Source: Methylobacterium sp. NEAU K
GTDB taxonomy: Bacteria; Pseudomonadota; Alphaproteobacteria; Rhizobiales; Beijerinckiaceae
Reading direction: 5' to 3'
Assembly (NCBI RefSeq): GCF_030700285.1
Contig: NZ_JAUYZJ010000007.1
Span: 1-64,000, forward strand
DNA: 64,000 bases
Part shown: positions 42,752-51,099 of the stretch, piece by piece
How positions within the stretch are numbered: position 1 is the first letter of the stretch
Layout: every line of letters starts with the position of its first letter
The notes under the pieces: model-generated
The model's input: the letters and a program-made list of their open reading frames with translations, nothing else
Told to the model about the DNA's origin: nothing
The model's database searches: none
Position numbers and translations under genes: made by a program

Positions 42752-42910
42752 ATGACATCCGAGGCGAACGCCATCCGCGAGCATCACGGGGCCGCGTTTC
42801 GGCGCGCTGCAGGCCAGCTCGCGGCAGGCGCCGGCAAGGACCACTTTCACAGCGAGGCGGCGCTTCGCCTTCGGGGATGTTCGCAGAGACGGAAGCGGCC
42901 GGAAGGATGA
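42752..42910 (+). CDS. Small leader protein coupled to the P-type ATPase
   Basis: 52 residues, found by reading the strand. It starts MTSEANAIREHHGAAF with GGAAGGA nine bases upstream, and its TGA overlaps the ATG at 42907 of the ATPase (ATGA). The sequence contains HH and HFH plus one Cys, which might bind metal, and ends in a basic run. The 4-bp overlap is typical of translational coupling and supports both starts. No family recognised. Confidence 0.5.
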   Translation: MTSEANAIREHHGAAFRRAAGQLAAGAGKDHFHSEAALRLRGCSQRRKRPEG

Positions 42911-44892
42911 CCACTGAAGCGGCTTTCCTGGGCCCGATCAAATCCGAGCCGCCGGAGACTGCCGGACTGGCGTCACGGCTGCGAGGCTGGCTCGCGCTCC
43001 TGCCCCTGGTCGGTCTCTGCGCCGGCCTGGCGGCGCAGGCGCTGGGACGGCTGGACATCGCGGCGTGGGCCTGGACGCTCCCCACGCTGGCGGTCCTCGC
43101 CGTACTGCTGACCCAGGTCGCGACCAGCCTGGCGCGGGGGGATGTCGGCCTCGACCTCGTCGCCGTGCTCTCGATGGGAGGGGCGCTCGCCCTCTCTCAG
43201 TCCCTGGCCGGCGTCATCATCGCCCTGATGTACGCGGGCGGCCAGTCGCTGGAGGCCTACGCTGCCGGACGGGCCGGACGCGCGATGACGGAGCTGATCA
43301 GCCGCCAGCCGCGCACGGCCCTGCGCCAGGAGGGCGAGGCTGTGAGCGAGGTGCCCGTCGAGGTGCTCGCCCCAGGCGACCACATCTTCGTCCGCGTCGG
43401 CGACATCCTTCCGGTGGACGGTCGGGTGGCCGCAGGCCGCGCGGTTCTCGATCAGGCGAGCCTCACCGGCGAAGCGCTGCCGGTCACGTTCGAGGCGAAC
43501 GCGCCGGTGCTCAGCGGCACGCTGAACGTGGGCGCCCCCTTCACGCTCGTGGCCGAGCGCCGCGCGGCCGAGAGCACGTATGCGGGCATCGTCCGGCTCG
43601 TCGAGGCGGCGCGATCCCAGAAGGCCCCGATGGCGCGCATGGCCGATCGGTACGGCCTGGCCTTCCTTGCCGTCACGGTCCTGCTCGCCGGGGCCGCCTG
43701 GGCCGTCTCGGCCGATCCCCTGCGGGCGCTCGCCGTTCTGGTCGTCGCCACACCCTGTCCGCTGATCCTGGCCGTGCCCGTCGCCCTCGTCTCCGGCCTT
43801 TCGCGCGCGGCGGGCATCGGCGTCATCGTCAAGGGCGGGGGGGCGCTCGAGACGCTGGCCAAGGTGCGTGTCCTGGTGGTCGACAAGACCGGTACGCTGA
43901 CGCACGGCAGGGCGCGCCTGCAGTCGGTCCAGGTCCTCGCTCCCTTCGATGAGACGGACATCCTGAGACTTGCGGCCTCCCTTGACCAAGCCTCCGGCCA
44001 CCCGACGGCTCGGGCGCTGGTCGATGAGGCGCATGATCGCGGCCTGACGCTCGTGCAGCCGTCGGACGTGACCGACATGCCCGGCGAGGGGATCGCGGGC
44101 CTCGTGGGGGGGCGGCGCGTCGCGGTCGGCGGTCCGCGCCTGATGCGGACGTACGGCATCGCCTTCCCGCAGACGCAGCTCATCCTCAGGGAGAACGCCG
44201 CAACGGCGACGGTTCTGGTGGCCGTGGACGGCGCCCCCGGGGCCATTCTGGCCTTCGCGGACCCGCTGCGCAGGGATGGCGCGCGGACGCTGGCGGAACT
44301 CCGTGCCTGCGGCATCGAGCGGGTCGTGCTCGCGACCGGCGACCGGCGCGCAGTGGCGGAGAGTCTCGTCGCCGGCCTGCCCATCGATGCCGTGGCCGCC
44401 GACCTGGACCCGTCCGGCAAGACGGCGATCGTGGCGGCGGAGCGGTCCTTCGGCCCCGTGATGATGGTGGGCGACGGGGTGAACGACGCCCCTGCCCTGG
44501 CGGCCGCCGACCTCGGGGTGGCGCTCGGCGCACGCGGAGCGGCGGCCGCAGCCGAAGCGGCGGACCTCGTCCTGCTGGTCGACAGCCTCGACCCGCTGCC
44601 GCGCGCGATCCGCATCGCCAAGCGGGCTCGCGGGATCGCCCTCCAGAGCGTGCTGGCCGGTCTTGGACTGTCCCTGGCCGGAATGGTCGCCGCGGCGCTG
44701 GGGTATCTGCCGCCGCTCCAGGGCGCGCTCTTCCAGGAAGCCATCGACGTCGCCGTCATCCTGAACGCCATGCGGGTGCTTCGAACCTCCGGCACCAGTG
44801 GGCGCGGATCGGAAGCGCCCGCGCCCCCTGCGGCTGTCGTGACGAGCGGGCAAGCCGGCGCCTTCGGAGACCCTTGCGATGGATCAAGGTGA
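42907..44892 (+). CDS. Heavy-metal-type P1B ATPase with an atypical CPL motif
   Basis: 661 residues from ATG 42907 (ATG 42877 would add 10 residues). P1B layout: extra N-terminal helices without an HMA metal domain, TGE actuator (SLTGEALPVTF), DKTGTLT phosphorylation site, SGHPTARAL (the HP locus diagnostic of P1B), and GDGVNDAPAL. The transport motif in the membrane is ATPCPLIL, so the usual CPC, CPH or SPC is replaced by CPL, and the last helices read FQEAIDVAVILNAMRVL. Metal specificity is therefore unknown. The 3' end contains the FixK box of the next gene. No FixK box lies upstream of it. Confidence 0.85.
   Translation: MTTEAAFLGPIKSEPPETAGLASRLRGWLALLPLVGLCAGLAAQALGRLDIAAWAWTLPTLAVLAVLLTQVATSLARGDVGLDLVAVLSMGGALALSQSLAGVIIALMYAGGQSLEAYAAGRAGRAMTELISRQPRTALRQEGEAVSEVPVEVLAPGDHIFVRVGDILPVDGRVAAGRAVLDQASLTGEALPVTFEANAPVLSGTLNVGAPFTLVAERRAAESTYAGIVRLVEAARSQKAPMARMADRYGLAFLAVTVLLAGAAWAVSADPLRALAVLVVATPCPLILAVPVALVSGLSRAAGIGVIVKGGGALETLAKVRVLVVDKTGTLTHGRARLQSVQVLAPFDETDILRLAASLDQASGHPTARALVDEAHDRGLTLVQPSDVTDMPGEGIAGLVGGRRVAVGGPRLMRTYGIAFPQTQLILRENAATATVLVAVDGAPGAILAFADPLRRDGARTLAELRACGIERVVLATGDRRAVAESLVAGLPIDAVAADLDPSGKTAIVAAERSFGPVMMVGDGVNDAPALAAADLGVALGARGAAAAAEAADLVLLVDSLDPLPRAIRIAKRARGIALQSVLAGLGLSLAGMVAAALGYLPPLQGALFQEAIDVAVILNAMRVLRTSGTSGRGSEAPAPPAAVVTSGQAGAFGDPCDGSR
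44874..44887 (+). promoter_or_regulatory. FixK box of the universal stress protein / cytochrome c pair
   Basis: TTGCGATGGATCAA, centred 71 bp before ATG 44952. It lies inside the last codons of the P-type ATPase gene. Confidence 0.7.
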
Positions 44893-44951
44893 AGGGAGCC
44901 GCGCAGGCTCAGTCTCCGGCTCCGCGGCATCGATGGGCCGGGGAGGCGCTC

Positions 44952-45764
44952 ATGGGTTACGCGAACATCCTCGTCTCCGCAGACCTCGGTGAGGCTGCCC
45001 CGGGCCGGATACGCCTCGCAGCCGATCTGGCCCGGCGCTTCCAGGCGACCCTCACGGGGGGCGCCGCGCACAAGGTGCCCATCCCCATCCTGGTCAGCGA
45101 CGTCTACGAGGCCGTCGAGCACATGGAGCGAAACGCGGGTCGGATACGCGGGCTCCTTGAACGGGCGCGCAAGCTGTTCGCCGGCTGTGCAGGGCACGAG
45201 ATCCGCACCGACTGGCATTCGGACTTCGCAGATTCGATCACGCATCTCGTCGAGCAGGCGCGCGCCGCCGACCTCATCGTCGTGAGCCGCCGGGGACCGG
45301 ACGACGAGGATCCGGGACCGCTCGGCGTGCCGCCCGGGCCCGTCGTGATGGAGGCCGGCCGGGCCGTCCTGGTCGTGCCGCCGCGGGTCGTGCGCCTGAA
45401 GGGCGCGCGCATCGTCGTCGCCTGGAGGGACGGCGCCGAGGTGCGGCGGGCGGTTTCGGCCGCATTGCCCCTCATCCGCGACGCGGACCAAGTCTACGTG
45501 GCCACCGTCGGCGAGAACGCCCAGGCCGAGGGCGTTGAGGATGCGGCCGGGCATCTCACCCGGCATGGCGCCAGCGTCACCACCCACCTGCTGCGGGCAT
45601 CCGGGCGTAAGGCCGACGAGATCGTGAGCTTCACCGCGCGTCAGGATGCCGACCTGATCGTCATGGGCGCCTATGGCCATTCCCGGCTGCGAGAATGGAT
45701 GTTCGGCGGTGTCACGCGCGACCTCCTGGACCGCTCGCCCGTCTGCTGCCTGGTGTCCCACTGA
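44952..45764 (+). CDS. Tandem universal stress protein (UspA family)
   Basis: 270 residues from ATG 44952, preceded by GGGGAGG. Two Usp domains in one chain: the first (ANILVSADLGEAAPGRIRLAADLARR) has lost the ATP-binding glycine pattern, while the second ends GAYGHSRLREWMFGGVTRDLL, which fits the G-x2-G-x9-G(S/T) nucleotide-binding motif loosely. Such tandem proteins act in stress survival, often under oxygen limitation. Its stop overlaps the ATG of the cytochrome c gene (TGATG). Confidence 0.88.
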   Translation: MGYANILVSADLGEAAPGRIRLAADLARRFQATLTGGAAHKVPIPILVSDVYEAVEHMERNAGRIRGLLERARKLFAGCAGHEIRTDWHSDFADSITHLVEQARAADLIVVSRRGPDDEDPGPLGVPPGPVVMEAGRAVLVVPPRVVRLKGARIVVAWRDGAEVRRAVSAALPLIRDADQVYVATVGENAQAEGVEDAAGHLTRHGASVTTHLLRASGRKADEIVSFTARQDADLIVMGAYGHSRLREWMFGGVTRDLLDRSPVCCLVSH

Positions 45765-46090
45765 TGGGCGCGCACAACCGCTCCCTCGGCGCGGCGCTCG
45801 GGTTCTGCCTGCTGGCCGGTCCCGCGATGGCCCAGGACGCCTCGGGCGCACGCGGCGGGGCGTTCGCGCGGGCGATCTGCGCGCGGTGCCATGCGATCCG
45901 CGCACGCGGAGCGAGCCCGATGCGTGAGGCGCCGCCGTTCCGCAGCCTCGCCGAGCGCTTCCCCATCGACGACTTGGCGGACGTCCTGGTCGAGGGCGTC
46001 GAGCGGCGCCACCCGGCCATGCCCGACTTCCGGCTCGCTCCCGCCGAGGCAGCCGATCTTACGGCCTATCTCCGGACGCTGAGGCGTTGA
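45764..46090 (+). CDS. Small secreted class I cytochrome c
   Basis: 108 residues with a signal peptide ending at AMA-QD (about residue 23). The heme site is CARCH (C39, C42, H43), and the distal ligand is probably the Met in RRHPAMPDFRL, followed by a C-terminal helix (AADLTAYLRTLRR). This is a monoheme periplasmic cytochrome of the c550-like class. It is translationally coupled to the upstream stress protein, so it should share the FixK-dependent promoter. Redox partner unknown. Confidence 0.9.
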   Translation: MGAHNRSLGAALGFCLLAGPAMAQDASGARGGAFARAICARCHAIRARGASPMREAPPFRSLAERFPIDDLADVLVEGVERRHPAMPDFRLAPAEAADLTAYLRTLRR

Positions 46091-46171
46091 GAGTTGCATT
46101 TGGGATTCGGCGGTTGAACCCTGCCATCAAAAGAATCAACAGCATGGCGACGCCGGCGGTAAGGGCCGTAC

Positions 46172-46576
46172 ATGGAGGGTTCGCTACTCTACGTCAGCCG
46201 CCGGCTCGCGAGCCCCGCGGACGTCCAGGACATCGTCTCGGCCTCGCGGGTCAGGAACGCGCGGTTGCAGGTGACGGGTGCGCTCGTCGCTTGCGAGGAT
46301 CGGTTCGCCCAGATCCTCGAGGGGCCGCGGCCCGGCGTGGACGCGCTGATGGACAGCATCTCCCGCGACAGGCGCCACGCGGATGTCGACGTGCTCCTGT
46401 ACGACGACATCGAGCGGCGTCGTTTCCCGGGCTGGTCGCTCGCCTATTCCGGCGCCTCGGTCTTCGTCGACGGCCTGATCAGGGCCCTGGCGGACCGGCC
46501 CTCATCCGAACCGGACCCGCACCATCTGCGACGTCTGATCAACATCATGCAGGAGTTTGCGCGGGCCGTCGATTGA
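46172..46576 (+). CDS. BLUF-domain blue-light sensor
   Basis: 134 residues, a short BLUF protein that binds FAD and senses blue light. The three photocycle residues are present: Y7 (SLLYVSR), N29 (RNARLQVTG) and Q47 (EDRFAQILEG). RRHADVDVLL and FPGWSLAYSG with the conserved Trp follow. Only about 35 residues lie after the core, so there is no GGDEF or EAL output and it must act on a partner protein. It is 81 bp after the cytochrome gene, with no FixK box; the ribosome site is weak. Confidence 0.9.
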   Translation: MEGSLLYVSRRLASPADVQDIVSASRVRNARLQVTGALVACEDRFAQILEGPRPGVDALMDSISRDRRHADVDVLLYDDIERRRFPGWSLAYSGASVFVDGLIRALADRPSSEPDPHHLRRLINIMQEFARAVD

Positions 46577-46648
46577 AGTCGCGGCCACCTCCCAGCGCCG
46601 AGCCGTGTGCCTGTTGGGCCCGCCTCCCGACGAACCCGCGCCGGCGCG

Positions 46649-46870
46649 TCACTCCATGAACCCCCAGCCGGCCTTCAGGGCCCGCAGCTCGTCCTCGTCG
46701 AGCGGTGCCGCCCACTCCATCCTGTCCGCCGGCAAGGGCGGTTGCGGCTCAGCCTCGTGGGTTTCGGGTTGGGCCTTTCGATCCTCTCGTCGAACACGCC
46801 GGGCTTGCGTGTTCCTCCGCGCCTTCGGGATGGCGGCGGTAGGGGGCAGTTTTGGCGTGACCGTGACCAT
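46649..46870 (-). CDS. Small hypothetical protein downstream of the second Usp gene
   Basis: 73 residues from ATG 46870 with GGGAGG upstream, 17 bp after the stop of the stress-protein gene in the same direction, so very likely co-transcribed. The product begins MVTVTPKLPP, is basic in the middle (RRNTQARRVRRED) and acidic near the end (LDEDELRALKAGWGFME). No signal peptide or family recognised. Confidence 0.6.
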   Translation of the reverse strand: MVTVTPKLPPTAAIPKARRNTQARRVRREDRKAQPETHEAEPQPPLPADRMEWAAPLDEDELRALKAGWGFME

Positions 46871-46887
46871 GATCGGGCCTCCCGCCT

Positions 46888-47748
46888 TCAATGTGCGACG
46901 AACAGCGGGGTGGGACTGCTCTTCAGGAGCGAGCGGGTCACGCCGCCGAACAGGAATTCCCGCGCTTGGGAATGCCGGTAGGCCCCCATCACGATCATGT
47001 CGGCCCGGAACAGCCCGGCCTGGGTGCGGAGGAGGTTCGCGACGCCGTCCGTCGCAGGCAGGTCGTTGACGGTGACGGTCACGCCGTGACGCGCCAGGTG
47101 AGGCGCGAACTCGGCCCCGGGAACGAAGACGTCGATCTCCCCCTCGTCGGCCACCGAGACGATCTCCACGGCCTCGGCGGCACGCAGGAACGGCATCGCG
47201 TCGTTCGCGGCGCGGGCGGCCTGGGCGCTGCCGTCCCACGCCACGATGATCCGCCGCGCAGCGAACGCCCCCTGTCCGGGCGGTACGGCGATGACCGGGC
47301 GCCCGCTCAGGAACAGCGCCTTCTCGATCATCTCGCGGTCGAGATCGTAGGTCCGCGGCCCCGAATCCAGGACGGTCAGGTCGTGCAGGCGCGCCCGTGC
47401 CGCCAGCCGGCTCACGACCTCCGGATAGGGCAGGCTCGGGGACTCGGTCGTGCAGATCACCCCGGCCTGCGCCGCATCCCCGGCGGTGCGGTCTGCGATG
47501 GAGCGGGCCAGCGTGTCGAGGCGACGGTCGATGACCCCCATGCCCTCATAGGCGAAGTCGCCGATCCAGGCATCGTCGCCCGAGAGGCGCCAGGATGCCG
47601 ACTGGACCGTCAGGTGTGCGCCCGCGGCCTTGGCGAGCGTCAGGCCGTAGCCGATGGCCGAGGACGGTTCCTCGCGCTCGCCCTCCACGGCCGTTCCGAC
47701 CAGGATATCGCGTATCAACGCGAGCGGGGATGTGGCGTTTCTGGACAT
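46888..47748 (-). CDS. Tandem universal stress protein (UspA family), second copy
   Basis: 286 residues from ATG 47748 with a GGAGA leader. Two Usp domains: the first opens LIRDILVGTAVEGEREEPSSAIGYGL, the second has RRIIVAWDGSAQAARAANDAMP and the end GAYRHSQAREFLFGGVTRSLLKSSP. It resembles the copy at 44952-45764, especially over GAY-x-HS-x-x-x-E-x-x-FGGVTR. A FixK box is centred 64 bp before the start, so both stress proteins appear oxygen-controlled from opposite strands. Confidence 0.88.
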   Translation of the reverse strand: MSRNATSPLALIRDILVGTAVEGEREEPSSAIGYGLTLAKAAGAHLTVQSASWRLSGDDAWIGDFAYEGMGVIDRRLDTLARSIADRTAGDAAQAGVICTTESPSLPYPEVVSRLAARARLHDLTVLDSGPRTYDLDREMIEKALFLSGRPVIAVPPGQGAFAARRIIVAWDGSAQAARAANDAMPFLRAAEAVEIVSVADEGEIDVFVPGAEFAPHLARHGVTVTVNDLPATDGVANLLRTQAGLFRADMIVMGAYRHSQAREFLFGGVTRSLLKSSPTPLFVAH

Positions 47749-47804
47749 GGCGCGTCTCCGGGCTGAACCGGCTTCGACGGTGAACCTGGCGCGGCCGGGC
47801 AACC

Positions 47805-47818
47805 TTGATCCAGCTCAA
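47805..47818 (-). promoter_or_regulatory. FixK box of the second Usp gene
   Basis: TTGATCCAGCTCAA, centre 64 bp before ATG 47748. Confidence 0.8.
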
Positions 47819-47933
47819 GCGCGGCCCGTGACCGGGCGGGGGCATCGATAACGGGGCGGGATTCCGTTCAACGGCTGTTCTCGGCGCGGCACACGGAGTA
47901 GCGTCGACAAATGAAGTCGTTGGTCGGTTCCGG

Positions 47934-47953
47934 GAGTAGTAAATCTACTACTC
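47934..47953. promoter_or_regulatory. Perfect palindrome GAGTAGTA-AATC-TACTACTC upstream of fixL
   Basis: Eight-base arms with a four-base centre, 96 bp before the fixL ATG. It is AT-rich compared with its surroundings. It does not match the FixK box; it could be an operator for another regulator of fixLJ or a small hairpin. The remainder of 47819-48048 shows nothing else. Confidence 0.5.
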
Positions 47954-48048
47954 AGGAACGGATGCCGGTCATAAAACGGTGTCGCTTTCAGCCGATTGCG
48001 GCGATGACTGCCGCTGCCTCGGCGCGCGGGCGATCACGAGTGTGAACG

Positions 48049-49593
48049 ATGATGAATCCCGTCGTGCCGCCAAGCGCTGACCCAGGCGACGGCACGCTGA
48101 CCGTCGACGAATTGCGACAGACCCTCGACGAGGTCGGCGTCTGCATCTGGTCGCTCGACATCCGGACCGGCCGCATCGAAATCCTGCCGACCTGCTCCCG
48201 GCTCTTCGGCGTCCCGCCCGAGCAGCTGACCACCTTCGCGGCGTCCCAGGCCCTGGTGCATCCGGACGACCGCCCGGGCCGGGCAGACGTCATCCAGCGC
48301 GCCCTGCGCGAGGGCGAGAGTTATGAGATCGACTACCGCGTCGTGCGGCCGGACGGTCACATCAGCTGGCTTCGCTCGCGCGGGCAGGTGCTGATGGACT
48401 CGAACGGGCGACCTTATCGGCACCGCGGAGCCATCTTCAGCATCGACGAGCAGAAGCGGGCGGAGGCGGAGCTGCTCGCCCGCGAGGCGCACCTGCAATC
48501 CATCCTCGACACCGTGCCGGAGGCCATGGTGGCGATCGACGAGGCGGGTCTCATCCACCTGTTCAGCACGGCAGCCGAGCGCCTCTTCGGCTACGCGGCC
48601 GCCGAGGCGGTCGGGCAGAATGTCCGCATCCTGATGCCGGAACCGATGCGCGGCGAGCACGACGCCTATCTCGACCGCTACCGGCGGACCCGCGAGCGCC
48701 GCATCATCGGCACCAACCGGGTGGTGACGGGCCTGCGGCGGGACGGCACGACCTTCCCGATGGAACTCTCCATCGGCGAGATGCGCTCGGGCGATCAGGT
48801 CTACTACACCGGCTTCATCAACGACCTCACCGAGCACCAGCGGACCCAGGCCCGGCTCCAGGAACTCCAGTCCGAACTCGTCCACGTCTCCCGTCTGAGC
48901 GCGATGGGCGAGATGGCCTCTACCCTGGCGCACGAGCTCAACCAGCCGCTGGGCGCCATCTCCAACTACACCAAGGGCTGCCGCCGGCTGCTGGAGCGGC
49001 CCGACCCCGAGGCCATCGCAAAGACCGTGGCGGTCCTCGACAAGACCGCCGAGCAGGCCCTGCGGGCCGGGCAGATCATCCGCCGCCTGCGCGAGTTCGT
49101 CACCCGCGGCGAGACCGAGCGGCGGACCGAGCCCGTCGCCCGGCTGATCGAGGAGGCCAGCGCCCTCGCGCTGGTCGGCGCCCACGAGCATGGCGTCACG
49201 GCGCGCGTCGCGCTGGACCCGCGCGCGGGTGCGGTCCTGGCCGACCGGGTGCAGGTGCAGCAGGTCCTGATCAACCTGATGCGCAATGCCCGCGAGGCCA
49301 TGCAGCAGAGCGACCGACGCGAGTTGACCGTGGAGGCCCGGCCGCTGGGGTCCGAGACCGTCGAGATCGCCGTGGCGGACACGGGGCCCGGCATCGCCGA
49401 CGAGATCGCCACCCGGCTGTTCCAGCCCTTCGTGACCACCAAGGCGAGCGGGATGGGCGTCGGTCTCTCGATCTGCCGGACCATCATCGAGGCTCATGGC
49501 GGCCGCCTCACCGCCGAGCGCAACCGCGACGGTGGGGCGACCTTCCGGCTCACCCTGCCGGCCGCAAATCTGGGAGACATCGCCCATGGCTAG
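48049..49593 (+). CDS. fixL: Oxygen-sensing heme histidine kinase FixL
   Basis: 514 residues, soluble (no membrane helices). First PAS domain about residues 15-140, then the heme PAS: the proximal ligand is H204 ([13 protein letters not shown]) and the regulatory arginine is R224 ([12 protein letters not shown]), exactly 20 residues apart as in Bradyrhizobium FixL (H200, R220). The kinase core has H295 in [10 protein letters not shown], then N, G1 and G2 boxes ([28 protein letters not shown]). Without oxygen on the heme it phosphorylates FixJ. Start ATG 48049 or 48052. Its TAG overlaps the fixJ start. Confidence 0.95.
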   Translation: MMNPVVPPSADPGDGTLTVDELRQTLDEVGVCIWSLDIRTGRIEILPTCSRLFGVPPEQLTTFAASQALVHPDDRPGRADVIQRALREGESYEIDYRVVRPDGHISWLRSRGQVLMDSNGRPYRHRGAIFSIDEQKRAEAELLAREAHLQSILDTVPEAMVAIDEAGLIHLFSTAAERLFGYAAAEAVGQNVRILMPEPMRGEHDAYLDRYRRTRERRIIGTNRVVTGLRRDGTTFPMELSIGEMRSGDQVYYTGFINDLTEHQRTQARLQELQSELVHVSRLSAMGEMASTLAHELNQPLGAISNYTKGCRRLLERPDPEAIAKTVAVLDKTAEQALRAGQIIRRLREFVTRGETERRTEPVARLIEEASALALVGAHEHGVTARVALDPRAGAVLADRVQVQQVLINLMRNAREAMQQSDRRELTVEARPLGSETVEIAVADTGPGIADEIATRLFQPFVTTKASGMGVGLSICRTIIEAHGGRLTAERNRDGGATFRLTLPAANLGDIAHG

Positions 49594-50191
49594 GCTCGTG
49601 CACGTGGTGGACGACGACCCCGCCATGCGGGATTCGGTCGGCTTCCTGCTCGACACCGCCGGCTTCACGGTGGCGCTCTACGAGGATGCGGCGAGCCTGC
49701 TCGACCGCATCGCGAAGTGCGCGCAAGGTTGCATCCTCACCGACATCCGGATGCCCGGCATCGACGGGCTCGAACTGCTCCGCCGCTTGCGGGCGGCCGG
49801 GCACAGGCTCCCCGTGGTCATGATGACGGGGCACGGGGACGTTCCGCTGGCGGTGGAGGCGATGAAGCTCGGGGCCTGCGACTTCATCGAGAAGCCGTTC
49901 GAAGAGGAGGCGCTGCTCCAGGCGCTGCGCTCTGCCCTGGAGCGAGGCGGTCCGGTCGTGGCGGTCGATCCCTCCCTGCAGGAGTTCGTCCGGCGGGTCG
50001 GCACCTTGAGCGAGCGCGAGCGGCAGGTCCTCGACCATCTGGTCGCGGGCGGCACCAGCAAGGAGATCGGCCGCGTGCTCGACATCAGCCCGCGCACGGT
50101 CGAGATCTACCGCGCGAAGCTCATGGCCAAGACGCAGGCAGAAACCCTGCAGGAATTGGTGCGTTGGGCCGTTCTGGCCGGCTTCGCGTGA
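49586..50191 (+). CDS. fixJ: Response regulator FixJ
   Basis: 201 residues. Receiver domain with phospho-acceptor D53 ([10 protein letters not shown]), the switch residue region [21 protein letters not shown] and K in FIEKPF. A LuxR-type HTH follows ([40 protein letters not shown]). Phosphorylated FixJ activates fixK in rhizobia. The ATG overlaps the fixL stop region (8 bp), so kinase and regulator are made together. A FixK box starts 8 bp after its stop codon. Confidence 0.95.
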   Translation: MARLVHVVDDDPAMRDSVGFLLDTAGFTVALYEDAASLLDRIAKCAQGCILTDIRMPGIDGLELLRRLRAAGHRLPVVMMTGHGDVPLAVEAMKLGACDFIEKPFEEEALLQALRSALERGGPVVAVDPSLQEFVRRVGTLSERERQVLDHLVAGGTSKEIGRVLDISPRTVEIYRAKLMAKTQAETLQELVRWAVLAGFA

Positions 50192-50198
50192 CGCCGGC

Positions 50199-50212
50199 TT
50201 GAGGCAGGTCAA
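50199..50212 (+). promoter_or_regulatory. FixK box of the single-domain response regulator
   Basis: TTGAGGCAGGTCAA, centred 78 bp before ATG 50284 and just after fixJ. Confidence 0.75.
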
Positions 50213-50283
50213 GGCGGAGGGCTATTGCTCCGTCCAGGGTCGAATCTTTCGAGCCTCCGAGTTCCTAGTCTACGACGAACATC

Positions 50284-50664
50284 ATGTCGGCGAACCCACC
50301 AACCATCTATGTCGTGGACGACGACCCGGCCGTTCTGCACTCGACCCGCTTCCTGCTGGAGAGCGAGGGACACGCGGTCGAGACCTTCGCTGGCGGCCAG
50401 GAACTGCTGGCCGCCTTCCCCGGGCCGAGCCCGTGGTGCGTTCTCCTCGACCACGTCATGCCGGGGATGGACGGCCTCGAGGTATTCAAGCGGCTGAGGG
50501 ATCTCGATGACCGCGTGCCCGTCGTCCTCATCACCGGGCACCCCGACCCGACCATCTGCAGGCGGGCCCGCGCGGCCGGTGTGCCTTTGGTCGAGAAGCC
50601 CCTCGTGTTCGAGGCGCTTCTCAATCTGCTCGGCGCCGGCACGACCTCGTTCCTCCAGGCCTGA
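50284..50664 (+). CDS. Single-domain response regulator
   Basis: 126 residues, receiver only: acidic pair in YVVDDDPAVL, D56 in CVLLDHVMPGMDG, the VVLITGHPDP switch region and K in LVEKPLVFEALL. No output domain. It sits directly behind fixLJ with its own FixK box. Similar positions in other bacteria hold feedback elements (for example FixT of Caulobacter), so it may drain phosphate from FixL or pass it on; that role is inference. Confidence 0.85.
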   Translation: MSANPPTIYVVDDDPAVLHSTRFLLESEGHAVETFAGGQELLAAFPGPSPWCVLLDHVMPGMDGLEVFKRLRDLDDRVPVVLITGHPDPTICRRARAAGVPLVEKPLVFEALLNLLGAGTTSFLQA

Positions 50665-50813
50665 GAGGCGCACCTTCCCGGACAGCCCGCCGCAGGATTT
50701 CGCGGGCGCGGCGGCTCGCGCGGATCGGCCCAATGCGCAGCGTGCGGGGCACGACATGCGCTTTCCCCGTTCCGACTGTATCCGCACCGTGCGGGGCTCG
50801 GTGCGCCGGAACC

Positions 50814-50827
50814 TTGATCTGCCGCAA
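50814..50827. promoter_or_regulatory. FixK box, upstream member of a pair
   Basis: TTGATCTGCCGCAA, identical to the box at 57265-57278. It is 63 bp from the next box at 50877. No clear start codon lies at the usual distance on either strand, so it may be a second site for the same promoter. Confidence 0.55.
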
Positions 50828-50876
50828 AGGGCTTGGGCGCGGCCGCGGCGACCCGGCATCGGCGGTGCCCGGCTGC

Positions 50877-50890
50877 TTGATTCACATCAA
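50877..50890 (+). promoter_or_regulatory. FixK box upstream of the BON gene
   Basis: TTGATTCACATCAA, a perfect TTGAT-N4-ATCAA. Centre is 54 bp before a small frame at 50937 and 217 bp before the BON start at 51100. Confidence 0.75.
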
Positions 50891-50936
50891 GGCCCGGCTC
50901 CGGCAGGGGCCTGAGGATCTGCGTGCGGTCAGCGAC

Positions 50937-51086
50937 ATGGATCCCGATTCGATGTTGCGCCCGCGCGACCTCCGGTCCGGAGGACAGGGCGCAAACGGGT
51001 TTATCGAGAGGGGTTTATCGAGACGGCACGTCCGTATCCGTCCCGTCGGCTGCGCCATCCAGAGCGTTCGGTCCCTGCCCTCATGA
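50937..51086 (+). CDS. Possible small protein or leader peptide
   Basis: 49 codons starting MDPDSMLRPRDL, at the right distance from the FixK box, with its TGA just overlapping the AGGAGG of the BON gene. However, ribosome binding is weak and it contains a 13-bp direct repeat (GGGTTTATCGAGA at 50997-51009 and 51011-51023) with a 14-bp period, which is unusual in coding DNA. It may instead be the long untranslated leader of the BON gene. Confidence 0.3.
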   Translation: MDPDSMLRPRDLRSGGQGANGFIERGLSRRHVRIRPVGCAIQSVRSLPS

Positions 51087-51099
51087 GGAGGATCCACCG

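Noticed and set aside
46087..46171. A FixK box before the BLUF gene
   Set aside because: TTGA and TCAA are present but nine bases apart instead of six.
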